Positions 1 to 7,442 of a stretch of DNA of 10,385 bases are shown one piece after another. Source of the DNA: Bacteroidota bacterium (GTDB taxonomy: Bacteria > Bacteroidota > Ignavibacteria > SZUA-365); assembly GCA_018224345.1 (NCBI GenBank), contig JAGTUW010000282.1, forward strand, positions 1 to 10,385. Direction: 5' to 3'. The notes under the pieces are model-generated. The model worked only from the letters and a program-made list of their open reading frames with translations, ran no database searches and was not told the DNA's origin. How positions within the stretch are numbered: position 1 is the first letter of the stretch; every line of letters begins with the position of its first letter. The position numbers were made by a program, and so were the translations under genes.

Positions 1-621
1 ATTGTTCTTCTTGCCCGTCCGTATCACAATGATCCCGGAATCAATCACAATATTCTGGCGGAATTCCAGAAACTCGGATATCCGGTGTTTACGCAGGACT
101 CTCTTCCCGTCGACGGGGAAACTCTCGAACGCATATTCGGGGCCGATATCCGTGCCGGACTGATCTCGCATCCAATGGAGATTTCCGACGTCTGGAAAAA
201 CAGTTACAGTGAAAATACAAATCGCAAAATATGGGCCGCCAAATTCGTGGCACGACATCCGAATCTCGTCGCGCTCGAACTCTCCAGTTTTAAATGCGGA
301 CACGACGGTCCGATCTACGCGACCGTGCAGGAAATCGTCGAGTGTTCGGGAACACCGTACTTCAGTTTCAAGGATATCGATGAAAATCGTCCTTCAGGAA
401 GCATCAGAATTCGTGTTGAAACCATCGGGTATTTTCTCAAACGATTCAGGGAAACCATTGTTACACAAGAGATGAAGCGTGAATCACTTGAGTCAAAACT
501 ACTTGAATACGAGGCGAAACTTCTTCATGCTCTGGCAGCGGAGCCCAGCGCGCATCCACGTTTCGGCAGGAAAGACAGTGTCCCCGAGTACATCGATATC
601 GATCTTTCCGCTGGACAATAA
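1..621 (+). CDS. 2-hydroxyacyl-CoA dehydratase activase-type protein, C-terminal part (5' truncated)
   Basis: The reading frame is open from base 1 to the stop at 619-621, giving 206 residues of C-terminus; the start lies before the window. The fragment begins IVLLARPYHNDPGINH and continues with QKLGYPV, TQDSLP, IWAAKFVARHPNLVALE, SFKCGHDGPIY and GTPYFSFKDIDEN. I recognise these blocks from memory as the C-terminal part of the very large (about 1400 residue) fusion proteins annotated as acyl-CoA dehydratase activase / BadF-BadG-HgdB family. In characterised relatives, an ATP-dependent iron-sulfur activator feeds single electrons to a 2-hydroxyacyl-CoA dehydratase; the large fusions are mostly uncharacterised, so the substrate is unknown. 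Cysteines are visible at fragment residues 99 (KCGHDGP) and 115 (VECSGTP) and could be cluster or structural residues. The last roughly 50 residues are charged and variable, as expected for a tail. It is separated by 144 bp from the polysaccharide genes and is probably unrelated to them. Confidence 0.85.
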   Translation: MVLLARPYHNDPGINHNILAEFQKLGYPVFTQDSLPVDGETLERIFGADIRAGLISHPMEISDVWKNSYSENTNRKIWAAKFVARHPNLVALELSSFKCGHDGPIYATVQEIVECSGTPYFSFKDIDENRPSGSIRIRVETIGYFLKRFRETIVTQEMKRESLESKLLEYEAKLLHALAAEPSAHPRFGRKDSVPEYIDIDLSAGQ

Positions 622-658
622 GCCGTGTTTTTTTATCATGGCGGTAAGATCCTGACCT

Positions 659-740
659 ACATCCGGAACAGGAAGCGGACAGCCACCATATACCACAGTC
701 ACTTGCATTTCCCGGATGTGAGTTGCTTTTTCTTTTTTCT
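659..740 (+). terminator. Candidate terminator: inverted repeat plus T-rich tract in the 622-765 gap
   Basis: ACATCCGGAA at 659-668 pairs with TTCCCGGATGT at 709-719 (ten pairs with one bulged base). The loop is about 40 bases. A T-rich run follows at 727-739. The layout suits a rho-independent terminator for the upstream activase gene, but the loop is long for a classical terminator and three bases plus a short mixed stretch separate the stem from the T run. It could equally be a leader element of the downstream operon. The rest of the 144-bp gap shows no convincing promoter that I can defend, although a promoter for the gene at 766 is expected here. Confidence 0.3.
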
Positions 741-765
741 GAACGGTAACTGACAGAACACATAC

Positions 766-1911
766 ATGAAACGCAATACAATCCTTTTTCTGCTTCTCAT
801 CTGCACCTGCACACAAGCACAGGAAGGGCCACGGACCTTCGATTCCGAAATGTTCATGCCCGGATATGATATTCCCGCAGGTGTCCCGCACGGGACCTGG
901 GATTTCGACGAATGGCCCGGCATTGACCATGATGTCGTGTATGTCAGGGATTTCATGTATGGTGAGGGAGACGGGGATAAAATCAAAATCGACTACAGAC
1001 AAAATACCTTTGCTGCCGATGCGCACATGGGATATCTGCGGCGTCCTGAAACGCTGGCCCGGCGCTTCGGGAATATGGAAGATGTAATTCAGCGTTCCTC
1101 CACTATTATGGTGCTGATGGCGCATCCGGATGATGAAGTGTTGCTCGCAGGTGGATTGTTGGCGACAGCGGCGATGCGGAAAAAGGCTGTGCGGGTTTAC
1201 CTTGTCTCCAACGGCGCAGATGCATCGATGGGATTCAGCGACGAGGTGCATCCTTCGCTGGGAGGATACAATTGCGCTGGTGTCATGCCGGATGGAAGCG
1301 TACGTGTGGCAACCGACCTGATGGGGAGACGGAAACCGAACATTGCACGAAGCTACGGACAGGCACTCGGTGTTGATATCAGCGTGCTCTCCATACGCTA
1401 TGAACTTGCCGGCAGACAATTGGTTCAGATCGGAGAGTATATGGGACTCGATTTCAAAAAAAGTTTCGGACCGGGGACGGTCATGCGTAAGGCGATACGA
1501 CGCAGCATGCACGAGGTGATTATGCGTGATCGTCCTGACTTGATTATCACCCATGGCATGGAAGGTGAATATGGAAACTATCTGCACCGGACATTGAGTC
1601 AGCTCATCCGGGAAATTGTCAAGGAAGCCAATAGAGACTTTAAATGTCAGCTCTTTACTGGTTATCCTGAATATAATTACAGCGATCGTATCACGCATTT
1701 TCTTGATCTCGAGGCATCGGGAGGTGAGGCTCGTCGCAGGAAACATCAAGCCTTCAAAGGGATCAAATATATTTACAAACCCGGGAATGATTACGACAAA
1801 CCGTGGAATCCGAACGATGAGTTGATGAACGGTGTGTTTGTCAAGGATTACGGATATACGCCAGTAGAAGGGAAACCTCCGCGATACGAATATTTTCAGC
1901 ACGTGTACTGA
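766..1911 (+). CDS. Exported PIG-L/LmbE-family deacetylase
   Basis: This 381-residue protein starts with a probable signal peptide (MKRN, hydrophobic ILFLLLI, then CTCTQAQ; likely cleavage near residue 18-19), so it should act outside the cytoplasm. The PIG-L zinc motif AHPDDEVLLAGG lies at residues 119-130, with H120 and D123 as expected zinc ligands and D122 as the catalytic base. A second block, THGMEGEYGNYLHR (262-275), supplies H274 at the position of the third histidine ligand. Known family members remove N-acetyl groups from GlcNAc-containing substrates such as GlcNAc-PI, mycothiol and bacillithiol precursors, or chitobiose; here the substrate is unknown but is probably an exported glycan. 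About 110 residues precede the motif, longer than a minimal family member, and I do not recognise them as a domain. No strong Shine-Dalgarno is seen; the start is chosen because the signal peptide begins exactly there. It is the first gene of the cluster, 12 nt before the next. Confidence 0.85.
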   Translation: MKRNTILFLLLICTCTQAQEGPRTFDSEMFMPGYDIPAGVPHGTWDFDEWPGIDHDVVYVRDFMYGEGDGDKIKIDYRQNTFAADAHMGYLRRPETLARRFGNMEDVIQRSSTIMVLMAHPDDEVLLAGGLLATAAMRKKAVRVYLVSNGADASMGFSDEVHPSLGGYNCAGVMPDGSVRVATDLMGRRKPNIARSYGQALGVDISVLSIRYELAGRQLVQIGEYMGLDFKKSFGPGTVMRKAIRRSMHEVIMRDRPDLIITHGMEGEYGNYLHRTLSQLIREIVKEANRDFKCQLFTGYPEYNYSDRITHFLDLEASGGEARRRKHQAFKGIKYIYKPGNDYDKPWNPNDELMNGVFVKDYGYTPVEGKPPRYEYFQHVY

Positions 1912-1923
1912 TCGGGGACACAG

Positions 1924-3090
1924 ATGCGTATCGTTTTTTTTGTCAATCACTTTCTCCCTTCCATTGGAGGAGTGCAATGGAGTGCATTGCGCACGGCGGA
2001 GGCGCTGTCGGGACGCGGTCACGATGTGACCGTGTACACCGAGACACCTTCCACCGATGGAGAAGACGACGAGGTCTGGGCCTTCAGCCTCCGACGCTTC
2101 ACTGTTCCTGCGTGTCGCCCGTTGACCCGTCTCTGGTATTGGCATTTCATGTGGTCACAGCGGGCGTTCCTTGCCTCGGCCGATGTTCTCCATTTCCATG
2201 ATTACACCACGTTTTTCCATTGGTTCCTCCCACTGCGTCTGCTGATTCGCACGCCACGTTATGTCGTTACCTTCCATGGATTTGAATTCTGGCCCGTTCG
2301 GAAACGTCATCAGGTGCTCCGCGAAGTAACCGCCCGTCTGTGTCATGTTCGCTTCGCTGTCGGGGAGTATTTGAGAGGGATATACACTCACCCGATAGAC
2401 GCAGTTTATCTTGGAGCCCCGGTGCACAGCGAAACCCGTCCTCAGGAGTTGCGCAGCAATGATGATGTCAGCGTAGCTGCGCCCCTCACATTTGCTTTCG
2501 TCGGCCGGCTGGAAGAGGATACGGGGATACTGTCAGCACTGCTATTGCTGCGCAACGTGGCGGAGCAGTGTCGGCGTTCGATTCGTGTCTGCATCGCCGG
2601 GGACGGCGTGCTGCGATCCGGAATTGAAGCACTTGACGGGGATGTGCTGCGTATTGAGCTCTATGGTAAAACTCCGCGCCCCGATCTTCTGCTCGATCAA
2701 GCGGATATGGTGATAGCAAGTGGATATCTTGCCGTCTTCGATGCCTGGCAGAGAGGTCTCCCGGTCCTGGCACCTGCGTTCACACATCTGAAACGTACGT
2801 ATTTCGAGTCCATTCCGGACATGCGCCACCTGCTGTTCCTTCTCGATTCCGAAGAGCATGCGAAGCAGCTTCTCACGGCCATACTGACGGGATCGATGCG
2901 CAAGGAGATTGCAATGACGGCCGAACGCGCACGGCGGTTTGTTTCCAGGCTTTCATGGCAGGATATTGCAATACTGCTTGAGAACTGGTACCTGCCTGCT
3001 GATACCGTCAGTGCACCGCGCTCCCAGTTTTGCGATACAATCGATGGCACCAGGAATCCAGGGTGTCAGGTTGGAGACCTGAGAGGTTAG
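1924..3090 (+). CDS. GT4-like glycosyltransferase (GT-B fold) with degenerate EX7E motif
   Basis: A 388-residue protein with the typical GT4 N-terminus: MRIVFFVNHFLPSIGGVQ, with the glycine pair G15-G16 of the acceptor/nucleotide loop, followed by ALSGRGHDVTVYT. The C-terminal Rossmann domain begins around FAFVGRLEEDTG (190-200) and includes VCIAGDG. It should transfer a sugar from a nucleotide donor to a lipid-linked acceptor at the cytoplasmic membrane face; donor and linkage cannot be read from the sequence. The usual EX7E donor-binding motif is altered: the region ASGYLAVFDAWQRGLPVLAP (265-284) has D273 in place of the second glutamate and no glutamate eight residues before it. The downstream G-x-P is kept (G278, P280). 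This may mean a different donor, a divergent subfamily or reduced activity. GGGGAC at 1914-1919 is a plausible ribosome binding site for this start. The last roughly 20 residues are low in family character. Confidence 0.8.
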   Translation: MRIVFFVNHFLPSIGGVQWSALRTAEALSGRGHDVTVYTETPSTDGEDDEVWAFSLRRFTVPACRPLTRLWYWHFMWSQRAFLASADVLHFHDYTTFFHWFLPLRLLIRTPRYVVTFHGFEFWPVRKRHQVLREVTARLCHVRFAVGEYLRGIYTHPIDAVYLGAPVHSETRPQELRSNDDVSVAAPLTFAFVGRLEEDTGILSALLLLRNVAEQCRRSIRVCIAGDGVLRSGIEALDGDVLRIELYGKTPRPDLLLDQADMVIASGYLAVFDAWQRGLPVLAPAFTHLKRTYFESIPDMRHLLFLLDSEEHAKQLLTAILTGSMRKEIAMTAERARRFVSRLSWQDIAILLENWYLPADTVSAPRSQFCDTIDGTRNPGCQVGDLRG

Positions 3091-3131
3091 TCATATGGTC
3101 ATGCAGGGAGTGCAACGATAATTCGGGCAGA

Positions 3132-4340
3132 ATGAATAACACGATTACGCAGCATATGATCCTTGACCGGAAATATCATTTTCTCTTTTTTGGATTGACT
3201 TCCTTTGACAGTCTTCCACAACGTGAGCAGGCGCTTGCTGCGGAGTGTGCCCGATCAGGACATCGTGTCGACTTTATCGAGATCGCGCCATCACTTGCGG
3301 GTCGGTCTCACGCATTATTCAATCGTGTGTTCGCACCACTTTCACGGGATACCGGTTTTACTCGTGACTCCACACACCCGAATCTCCGTGTTCACACTCC
3401 GCCCATGCTTCCGACGGGTTTTCGCAACTCGCTGACGCCTGGCATAGACCGGATTCTTTTTCAGCAGTGGTTTCAGCATCGATTCAGTAAGATTGATTTT
3501 TCACACAGTATTGTCATGGTCATGATGCCACTGTGGTGGAACAATTTCATCAATCGCACCCTTGTTAATCCGTATCTTCTGGTATACGATGTCAGTGATG
3601 CACTTGAAGTTCAAAGTCGCAGTGATGCTACGATGAGACGGTTGCTCGCCTCCGAGGCCTCACTCGGTCAGGAAGCAGATCTTATCACTTACAGTGCTGC
3701 AGAAATGGATGCGGATCTGCAGTTGCGTTTTCCGGATACCAGGCGTCTGTTTCTTCCGAATGCCGTGTCAAGTGAAATGATAGCCCGGATCGAGATCACA
3801 TCTCCGCATAAACGGAACGGACAACGCCCCTCGCTGGGATATATCGGCGCGACCTGTGGCAAGTGGTTCGACAAGGAATTGATGCTGGCTGTCGCTGATT
3901 CCTTCCCGGAATGTGAAATTGAAATCATCGGTCCAGTCGATACGAGTTATAAAGAAGCCTGCGCACGTCGCAGCAATATCAGGCTTCATGGCTACGTATC
4001 CCATGAAAGACTTCCCGATCATCTGCAACGGTTCGATATTGCACTGATTCCGTTTTTCTCGAACGAAATCACGCGCGTCGTTAATCCGTTGAAACTGTAT
4101 GAATACAGTGCCGCCGGTCTGCCTGTCGTCGCGATACGTTCAGCGGAGCTGGAGCAATATGCATCGCTGTTATACCTGGCGGACGGAAGGCAGGGATTCA
4201 TCGATGGAATTCGCCGTGCATCGCATGAGGACACCCTCGTCTTGCGGAAAAACAGACGCGCCTTCGCAGAGCGTAACACATGGCGCCATCGCGTGGCCAC
4301 ACTCATCGAGTACCTTCATCCACAGGTGCTGTCGGTATGA
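3132..4340 (+). CDS. Glycosyltransferase, GT-B fold (TuaH-like)
   Basis: I place the start at ATG 3132 (MNNTITQ), giving 402 residues; the same frame is open upstream to 3030, but that would overlap the previous gene by about 60 bp and the added residues look unlike protein. ATG 3156 (MILDRKYHFLFF) is an alternative start. Family blocks are YDVSDAL (152-158), LGYIGATCGKWFD (235-247), IEIIGPVD, NIRLHGYVSHERLP and IALIPF. They are followed by the donor-site signature RVVNPLKLYEYSAAGLPVVA (315-334), with E324 and G329. This pattern, with 'NP-K-x-YEY' next to the E residue, is typical of the glycosyltransferases annotated as teichuronic-acid TuaH-like or group 1. It should add a sugar during repeat-unit assembly; the donor is unknown. 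The 41-bp gap before it is the widest inside the eight-gene cluster, and GGGCAG just ahead of the ATG is only a weak ribosome site. Confidence 0.82.
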   Translation: MNNTITQHMILDRKYHFLFFGLTSFDSLPQREQALAAECARSGHRVDFIEIAPSLAGRSHALFNRVFAPLSRDTGFTRDSTHPNLRVHTPPMLPTGFRNSLTPGIDRILFQQWFQHRFSKIDFSHSIVMVMMPLWWNNFINRTLVNPYLLVYDVSDALEVQSRSDATMRRLLASEASLGQEADLITYSAAEMDADLQLRFPDTRRLFLPNAVSSEMIARIEITSPHKRNGQRPSLGYIGATCGKWFDKELMLAVADSFPECEIEIIGPVDTSYKEACARRSNIRLHGYVSHERLPDHLQRFDIALIPFFSNEITRVVNPLKLYEYSAAGLPVVAIRSAELEQYASLLYLADGRQGFIDGIRRASHEDTLVLRKNRRAFAERNTWRHRVATLIEYLHPQVLSV

Positions 4341-5665
4341 ACTACGCACGCTTCGGACGCATCATGGGACCCGGCACCTGGACGAAGTTGCTTCCTCAAC
4401 GTGCGAGAGAAGCGGGCGTGGTTTTTTTCGGTGATGTATTCTCGAAGTTCCTGACCTTCCTTATCACTCTTTCGATGTTGGCGTTGTTGACACCCGGCGA
4501 ATACAGACTGTATGGTCTGTTTATCACCGTCCTGGCGGCGATAAATCAATTTACGGATTCGGGATTACATCAGAGCTTCATCCGTTTCTACTCATTGTAC
4601 AGAAATGAACGTCCCGGACGAGCCCAGGCGCATTTACGCTTTGCCCTGACCGCCAAAAGCGCCATACTCATCGTGACAGCCATCGCATTGTATCTCCTGG
4701 CGTATCCCCTGGCGAGCGGGCTGTTACGTACTCCCGAGCTGGAAACACCGCTTCGCATCATGACTGTTGCGGCGCTCGGCGGGGGAATGATGGAATTTAT
4801 CCTTGCCGTGCTCCAGGCGCGGCAGGAATTCAACCGGTTTTCGCTCGTACGTATTGCCGAGGCGGCGATCAAGACAGGAGCCATCTACGCTGCGATAGCA
4901 TTCTCCTTTTTTTCGCTCAGTCTTGTGTATGCGTCCTATGCCTTTGCGCCACTGCTTGTCGCGATTGTTACCTTGTTCTTCATCTCGACGCGTCCGATCC
5001 ACGCTCAATACGATTGGAAGGACATTGGCAGGGAAGTGATCGGCTTCGGGAAATGGATGATGCTGACTTCGTTCGCCACGATGTTCCTGATGCGACTCGA
5101 TGTATTCATGATCACACCCATGCTGGCTGAGCAGCCGGAGGAAGCGGGGCTCTATATCGCAGCTGCGAAACTTTGCACGCCCCTGATTGTCCTTGCGGGT
5201 TCGGTTTCCACAGTGTTTTTTCCGAAAGCGATGGAGTTGCGCTCGTTGGCGGATATGCGTCGGTACGTCCGACACAGTTTTTCGGTGAGTCTGCCTGTTG
5301 TCGGCCTGGGCTGCCTGTATCTGATCGCCATGTACCTGTCTGTTCCTGTTTTCTTCCCGGCATACACAGCTTCCATGCCACTGTTTGCTGTACTTTTTGT
5401 GGGCTACGCATGGACGATCATCGGGAATCCGCTCACCATGCTGATGCTGAGCATAGGACGGGAGCGCATCGCGACGTGGATTGCATTGGGACAACTCGTA
5501 GTCACTGGTCTGTCCCATTACTTTTTCATCACCGTGCTCGGTTCCATTGGCGCCGCAATCAGCAGTGTGCTCATCTGGTTCACCGCGGGTGCCGTGACAC
5601 TGCTCTATATTTATTTCCACAGAAATGAAATCACTGATGTGGTCATACGGAGACAGCAGGAATGA
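4337..5665 (+). CDS. Wzx/MOP-family polysaccharide flippase
   Basis: A 442-residue, very hydrophobic protein with many predicted membrane segments, for example FLTFLITLSMLALL, ILIVTAIALYLLAY, LVYASYAFAPLLVAIVTLFF, VVGLGCLYLIAMYL and LFAVLFVGYAWTII. Length and pattern (paired helices, a conserved-looking GVVFFGDVFSKFLTF first segment, and FGKWMMLTSFATMFLMRLDVFMI mid-protein) fit the polysaccharide exporter/flippase branch of the MOP superfamily. Such proteins move undecaprenyl-linked oligosaccharides from the cytoplasmic to the outer face of the inner membrane. I chose ATG 4337 because it overlaps the preceding stop in an ATGA and places the first membrane helix normally; the open frame reaches back to 4280, but that extension reads as shadow of the upstream gene. 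This gene anchors the interpretation of the cluster as a lipid-linked glycan pathway. It overlaps the next gene in the same way. Confidence 0.88.
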   Translation: MNYARFGRIMGPGTWTKLLPQRAREAGVVFFGDVFSKFLTFLITLSMLALLTPGEYRLYGLFITVLAAINQFTDSGLHQSFIRFYSLYRNERPGRAQAHLRFALTAKSAILIVTAIALYLLAYPLASGLLRTPELETPLRIMTVAALGGGMMEFILAVLQARQEFNRFSLVRIAEAAIKTGAIYAAIAFSFFSLSLVYASYAFAPLLVAIVTLFFISTRPIHAQYDWKDIGREVIGFGKWMMLTSFATMFLMRLDVFMITPMLAEQPEEAGLYIAAAKLCTPLIVLAGSVSTVFFPKAMELRSLADMRRYVRHSFSVSLPVVGLGCLYLIAMYLSVPVFFPAYTASMPLFAVLFVGYAWTIIGNPLTMLMLSIGRERIATWIALGQLVVTGLSHYFFITVLGSIGAAISSVLIWFTAGAVTLLYIYFHRNEITDVVIRRQQE

Positions 5666-6231
5666 AAACCTTTTTTGCCCGGATCGCGATGTGGCTGTTC
5701 AGAAAGATGCAGGGAGCAGATTTATTTCTCACACTTCGTCGATTGCGTGAGTCAGGTCAACACATTGAAGGGTCTGCACATTTCGGGGCACGAGTGGAGC
5801 TGCGGATAGATCCTCAGGCCGTCCTGTATATCGGATCTGATGTGATGGTGTTGCACGACAGCTGGTTGATCGCGCATCCGGGAGATACGCTGCATCTCGA
5901 AGATGATGTCTATATTTCCCGTCAATGCACTGTATCCGGGAGTGTGCGCATCGGATGCGGTACGCTCATTGGCGCCTTCGCTACGATCATCGATGCCAAT
6001 CATGTGTTCGACGATACGAAACGGCAGATTCGTGAACAGGGGGGACGCCAGAGACCCATTGACATTGGTTCGGATGTGTGGATAGGTGCGCATGCGATTA
6101 TCCTGGAGGGCGTCATGATCGGGGATGGCGCAGTCGTCGCTGCCAACGCGACGGTCACGAAAGACGTGCCGCCTGGTGCCGTAGTCGCCGGGAGTCCTGC
6201 GCGTGTCCTTCGCATGCGGGGAGAGGAATAG
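5662..6231 (+). CDS. Hexapeptide-repeat (left-handed beta-helix) acyltransferase, WbbJ/Maa-like
   Basis: A 189-residue protein. After a roughly 35-residue basic N-terminus it has imperfect hexapeptide repeats, such as VYISRQ, VRIGCG, TLIGAF, VWIGAH, AIILEG, VMIGDG and AVVAAN, ending in VTKDVPPGAVVAGSPARVLR (165-184). That ending is the hallmark of the WbbJ/maltose-galactoside O-acetyltransferase group. H114 in DANHVFDD aligns with the catalytic histidine of this family. Members use acetyl-CoA (sometimes other acyl-CoAs) and usually modify a sugar hydroxyl in the cytoplasm, so O-acetylation of the glycan precursor is the default reading. N-acylation of an amino sugar is possible, since related enzymes do that too. 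The gene starts in a 4-bp overlap with the flippase gene, so it is very likely co-translated with it. A long charged loop (DDTKRQIREQGGRQRP, 117-132) interrupts the helix, as is common in this family. Confidence 0.88.
   Translation: MKTFFARIAMWLFRKMQGADLFLTLRRLRESGQHIEGSAHFGARVELRIDPQAVLYIGSDVMVLHDSWLIAHPGDTLHLEDDVYISRQCTVSGSVRIGCGTLIGAFATIIDANHVFDDTKRQIREQGGRQRPIDIGSDVWIGAHAIILEGVMIGDGAVVAANATVTKDVPPGAVVAGSPARVLRMRGEE
6218..6227 (+). promoter_or_regulatory. Ribosome binding site deciding the start at 6234
   Basis: GGGGAGAGGA lies six bases before ATG 6234, inside the end of the acyltransferase gene. The frame is open upstream to 6078, but that would overlap the previous gene by about 150 bp. 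This site fixes the start of the BioF2/CelD-like gene at 6234. Confidence 0.65.
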
Positions 6232-6233
6232 TC

Positions 6234-7442
6234 ATGCGCAACCCTCGCGCCGTTCACGATGCCACTGCCTATAACGAAACGAGAACTGCATCGTCAATGC
6301 TCATCGACGAGGAGTACCGGGTTCGGGAAACGGATTTTGACGATGAAGAACTTCGCAACTGGTGGTTGCGTGCGTATCACTCTCATTCTCTGTTGCGCAA
6401 CACTCATTTCCAATCATGGGAGTGGAATACGTGCTGGTATGAACATTATGTCCGTTACGACAGCCGTCGCCGCCTTGTGTTGCTACGTATCGACAGGGAC
6501 GGAATACCTGTCGCGGCTGTACCGCTGTTTCTGCAATCGCGTTGTCTTGGGCGATTCCGGATCTGGCACTATTTTCTCTGGATTGCCGACCGTCTCAGCC
6601 AGTATCCGGATATGATCACAACAGAGAGTGATGCCTCGGGTGCGTGGCTGTCCACATTCGCGTATCTCCGGCGTTGCTACCCCGGTGCGTGGCTGAGACT
6701 GCATGATATTCTTCCGGAATCGACGATTGCTCCGTTGTTGCGGGAATGCGTGCCACCGGGTTTCGCAAACAACGCACCGCCTGACTCGCGCCTCAGCGGG
6801 GATACGGATATGAACAACATCCGTTGGTCAGTGGAAGAGGGAGAATCATACATGCGTATCGATCTGAGTAACGCTGATACAGATAATTGGACGGTTGGTT
6901 GCACGCCGCATCTGCGTCGTGAGATCGCACGTGCACGTCGACTGCGTGCACAGGATGCCGGGTTGGACTGGCGCATGTATCTTGCCCCCGCGTCCGATGT
7001 CGTCGATCGTCTGATCCGGCTCAATCTGACGCGCTTCGGCAGTGCATCGTGGTTCGCCGACGAGCGCAACAGGAGGCATTTTCGCATGCTCACAAGGTAT
7101 AACGATAAAGAACTCATGATATCGGAAATAAGACGTGACGGGCGCCCACTGCACCTGATCGCATGTTGGCTGCACGGAAATACTGTTCATTACGTGCTTT
7201 CAGGAATGGACCCGGAAGGGAAACGTTGGAGTCCCGGGACAGTGAATCTCGTTGCTGTCATTGAATGGGCGCTGCGTGCGGGATACCACTATTTCGATTT
7301 TCTGCGTGGAGATGAGAAATATAAACGGGAATACCCCGTCGAGATACGTGCAAGCGCAGATGTAACGGTATTTATTTCCGGAAGGCGATTCCTGTACACA
7401 ATGCAACGCATGTTGCAAACACTCAGGAGGGGAGAGCGATGA
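6234..7442 (+). CDS. BioF2-like/CelD-type GNAT acyltransferase (FemAB-related)
   Basis: A 402-residue protein starting at ATG 6234. Its N-terminal half matches the pattern of these enzymes: THFQSWEWNTCWYEHY (an F-x-S-x-x-W...W region), a basic segment then LVLLRIDRDGIPVAAVPLFLQ, and LSQYPDMI. The C-terminal half is a GNAT-like domain: RREIARARRL, a central helix with LNLTRFGSASWF, IACWLHGNTVHYVLSGMDP, then GTVNLVAVIEWALRAGYHYFDFLRGDEKYKREY. The FDFLRGDEKYK block (354-364, D355, R358, D360, E361) is the strong signature. Relatives (CelD/BcsL, FemAB-related proteins of polysaccharide clusters) are predicted to transfer acyl or aminoacyl groups to amines, but few have been tested. Here it sits between an O-acyltransferase and a second GNAT, which points to acyl decoration of the glycan. 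M at nt 6298 (MLIDEEYRV) is a possible alternative start, but the ribosome site favours 6234. Confidence 0.8.
   Translation: MRNPRAVHDATAYNETRTASSMLIDEEYRVRETDFDDEELRNWWLRAYHSHSLLRNTHFQSWEWNTCWYEHYVRYDSRRRLVLLRIDRDGIPVAAVPLFLQSRCLGRFRIWHYFLWIADRLSQYPDMITTESDASGAWLSTFAYLRRCYPGAWLRLHDILPESTIAPLLRECVPPGFANNAPPDSRLSGDTDMNNIRWSVEEGESYMRIDLSNADTDNWTVGCTPHLRREIARARRLRAQDAGLDWRMYLAPASDVVDRLIRLNLTRFGSASWFADERNRRHFRMLTRYNDKELMISEIRRDGRPLHLIACWLHGNTVHYVLSGMDPEGKRWSPGTVNLVAVIEWALRAGYHYFDFLRGDEKYKREYPVEIRASADVTVFISGRRFLYTMQRMLQTLRRGER
7425..7436 (+). promoter_or_regulatory. Strong Shine-Dalgarno before the short GNAT gene
   Basis: AGGAGGGGAGAG sits just before ATG 7439 and inside the end of the upstream coding region. 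It lets ribosomes start afresh at the 4-bp overlap, so expression of the small GNAT need not depend only on coupling. It also supports the 7439 start. Confidence 0.6.

Noticed and set aside
724..752. Possible sigma-70-like promoter (TTGCTT, 17 bases, TAACTG)
   Set aside because: The -10 match is poor, the spacer is a T-rich tract and the organism's promoter type is unknown, so I do not list it as a feature.
499..2145. 548-codon open frame on the minus strand
   Set aside because: It lies opposite the deacetylase and glycosyltransferase genes, which have clear family motifs. Its translation is cysteine/histidine/serine-rich without recognisable domains, so I read it as an antisense shadow.
3030..3131. 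Longer N-terminus for the second glycosyltransferase
   Set aside because: It would overlap the preceding gene by about 60 bp and the added residues show no family similarity; ATG 3132 is the simpler start.
4280..4336. Longer N-terminus for the flippase
   Set aside because: The extension would be read from the coding region of the upstream gene; the ATGA overlap at 4337 gives a normal flippase start.
4724..5620. 298-codon open frame on the minus strand
   Set aside because: It is antisense to the flippase gene; the translation is highly charged with no domain pattern, as expected from the complement of hydrophobic codons.
6078..6233. Longer N-terminus for the CelD-like GNAT
   Set aside because: The residues are R/C-rich shadow of the hexapeptide gene, and a good ribosome site points to ATG 6234.
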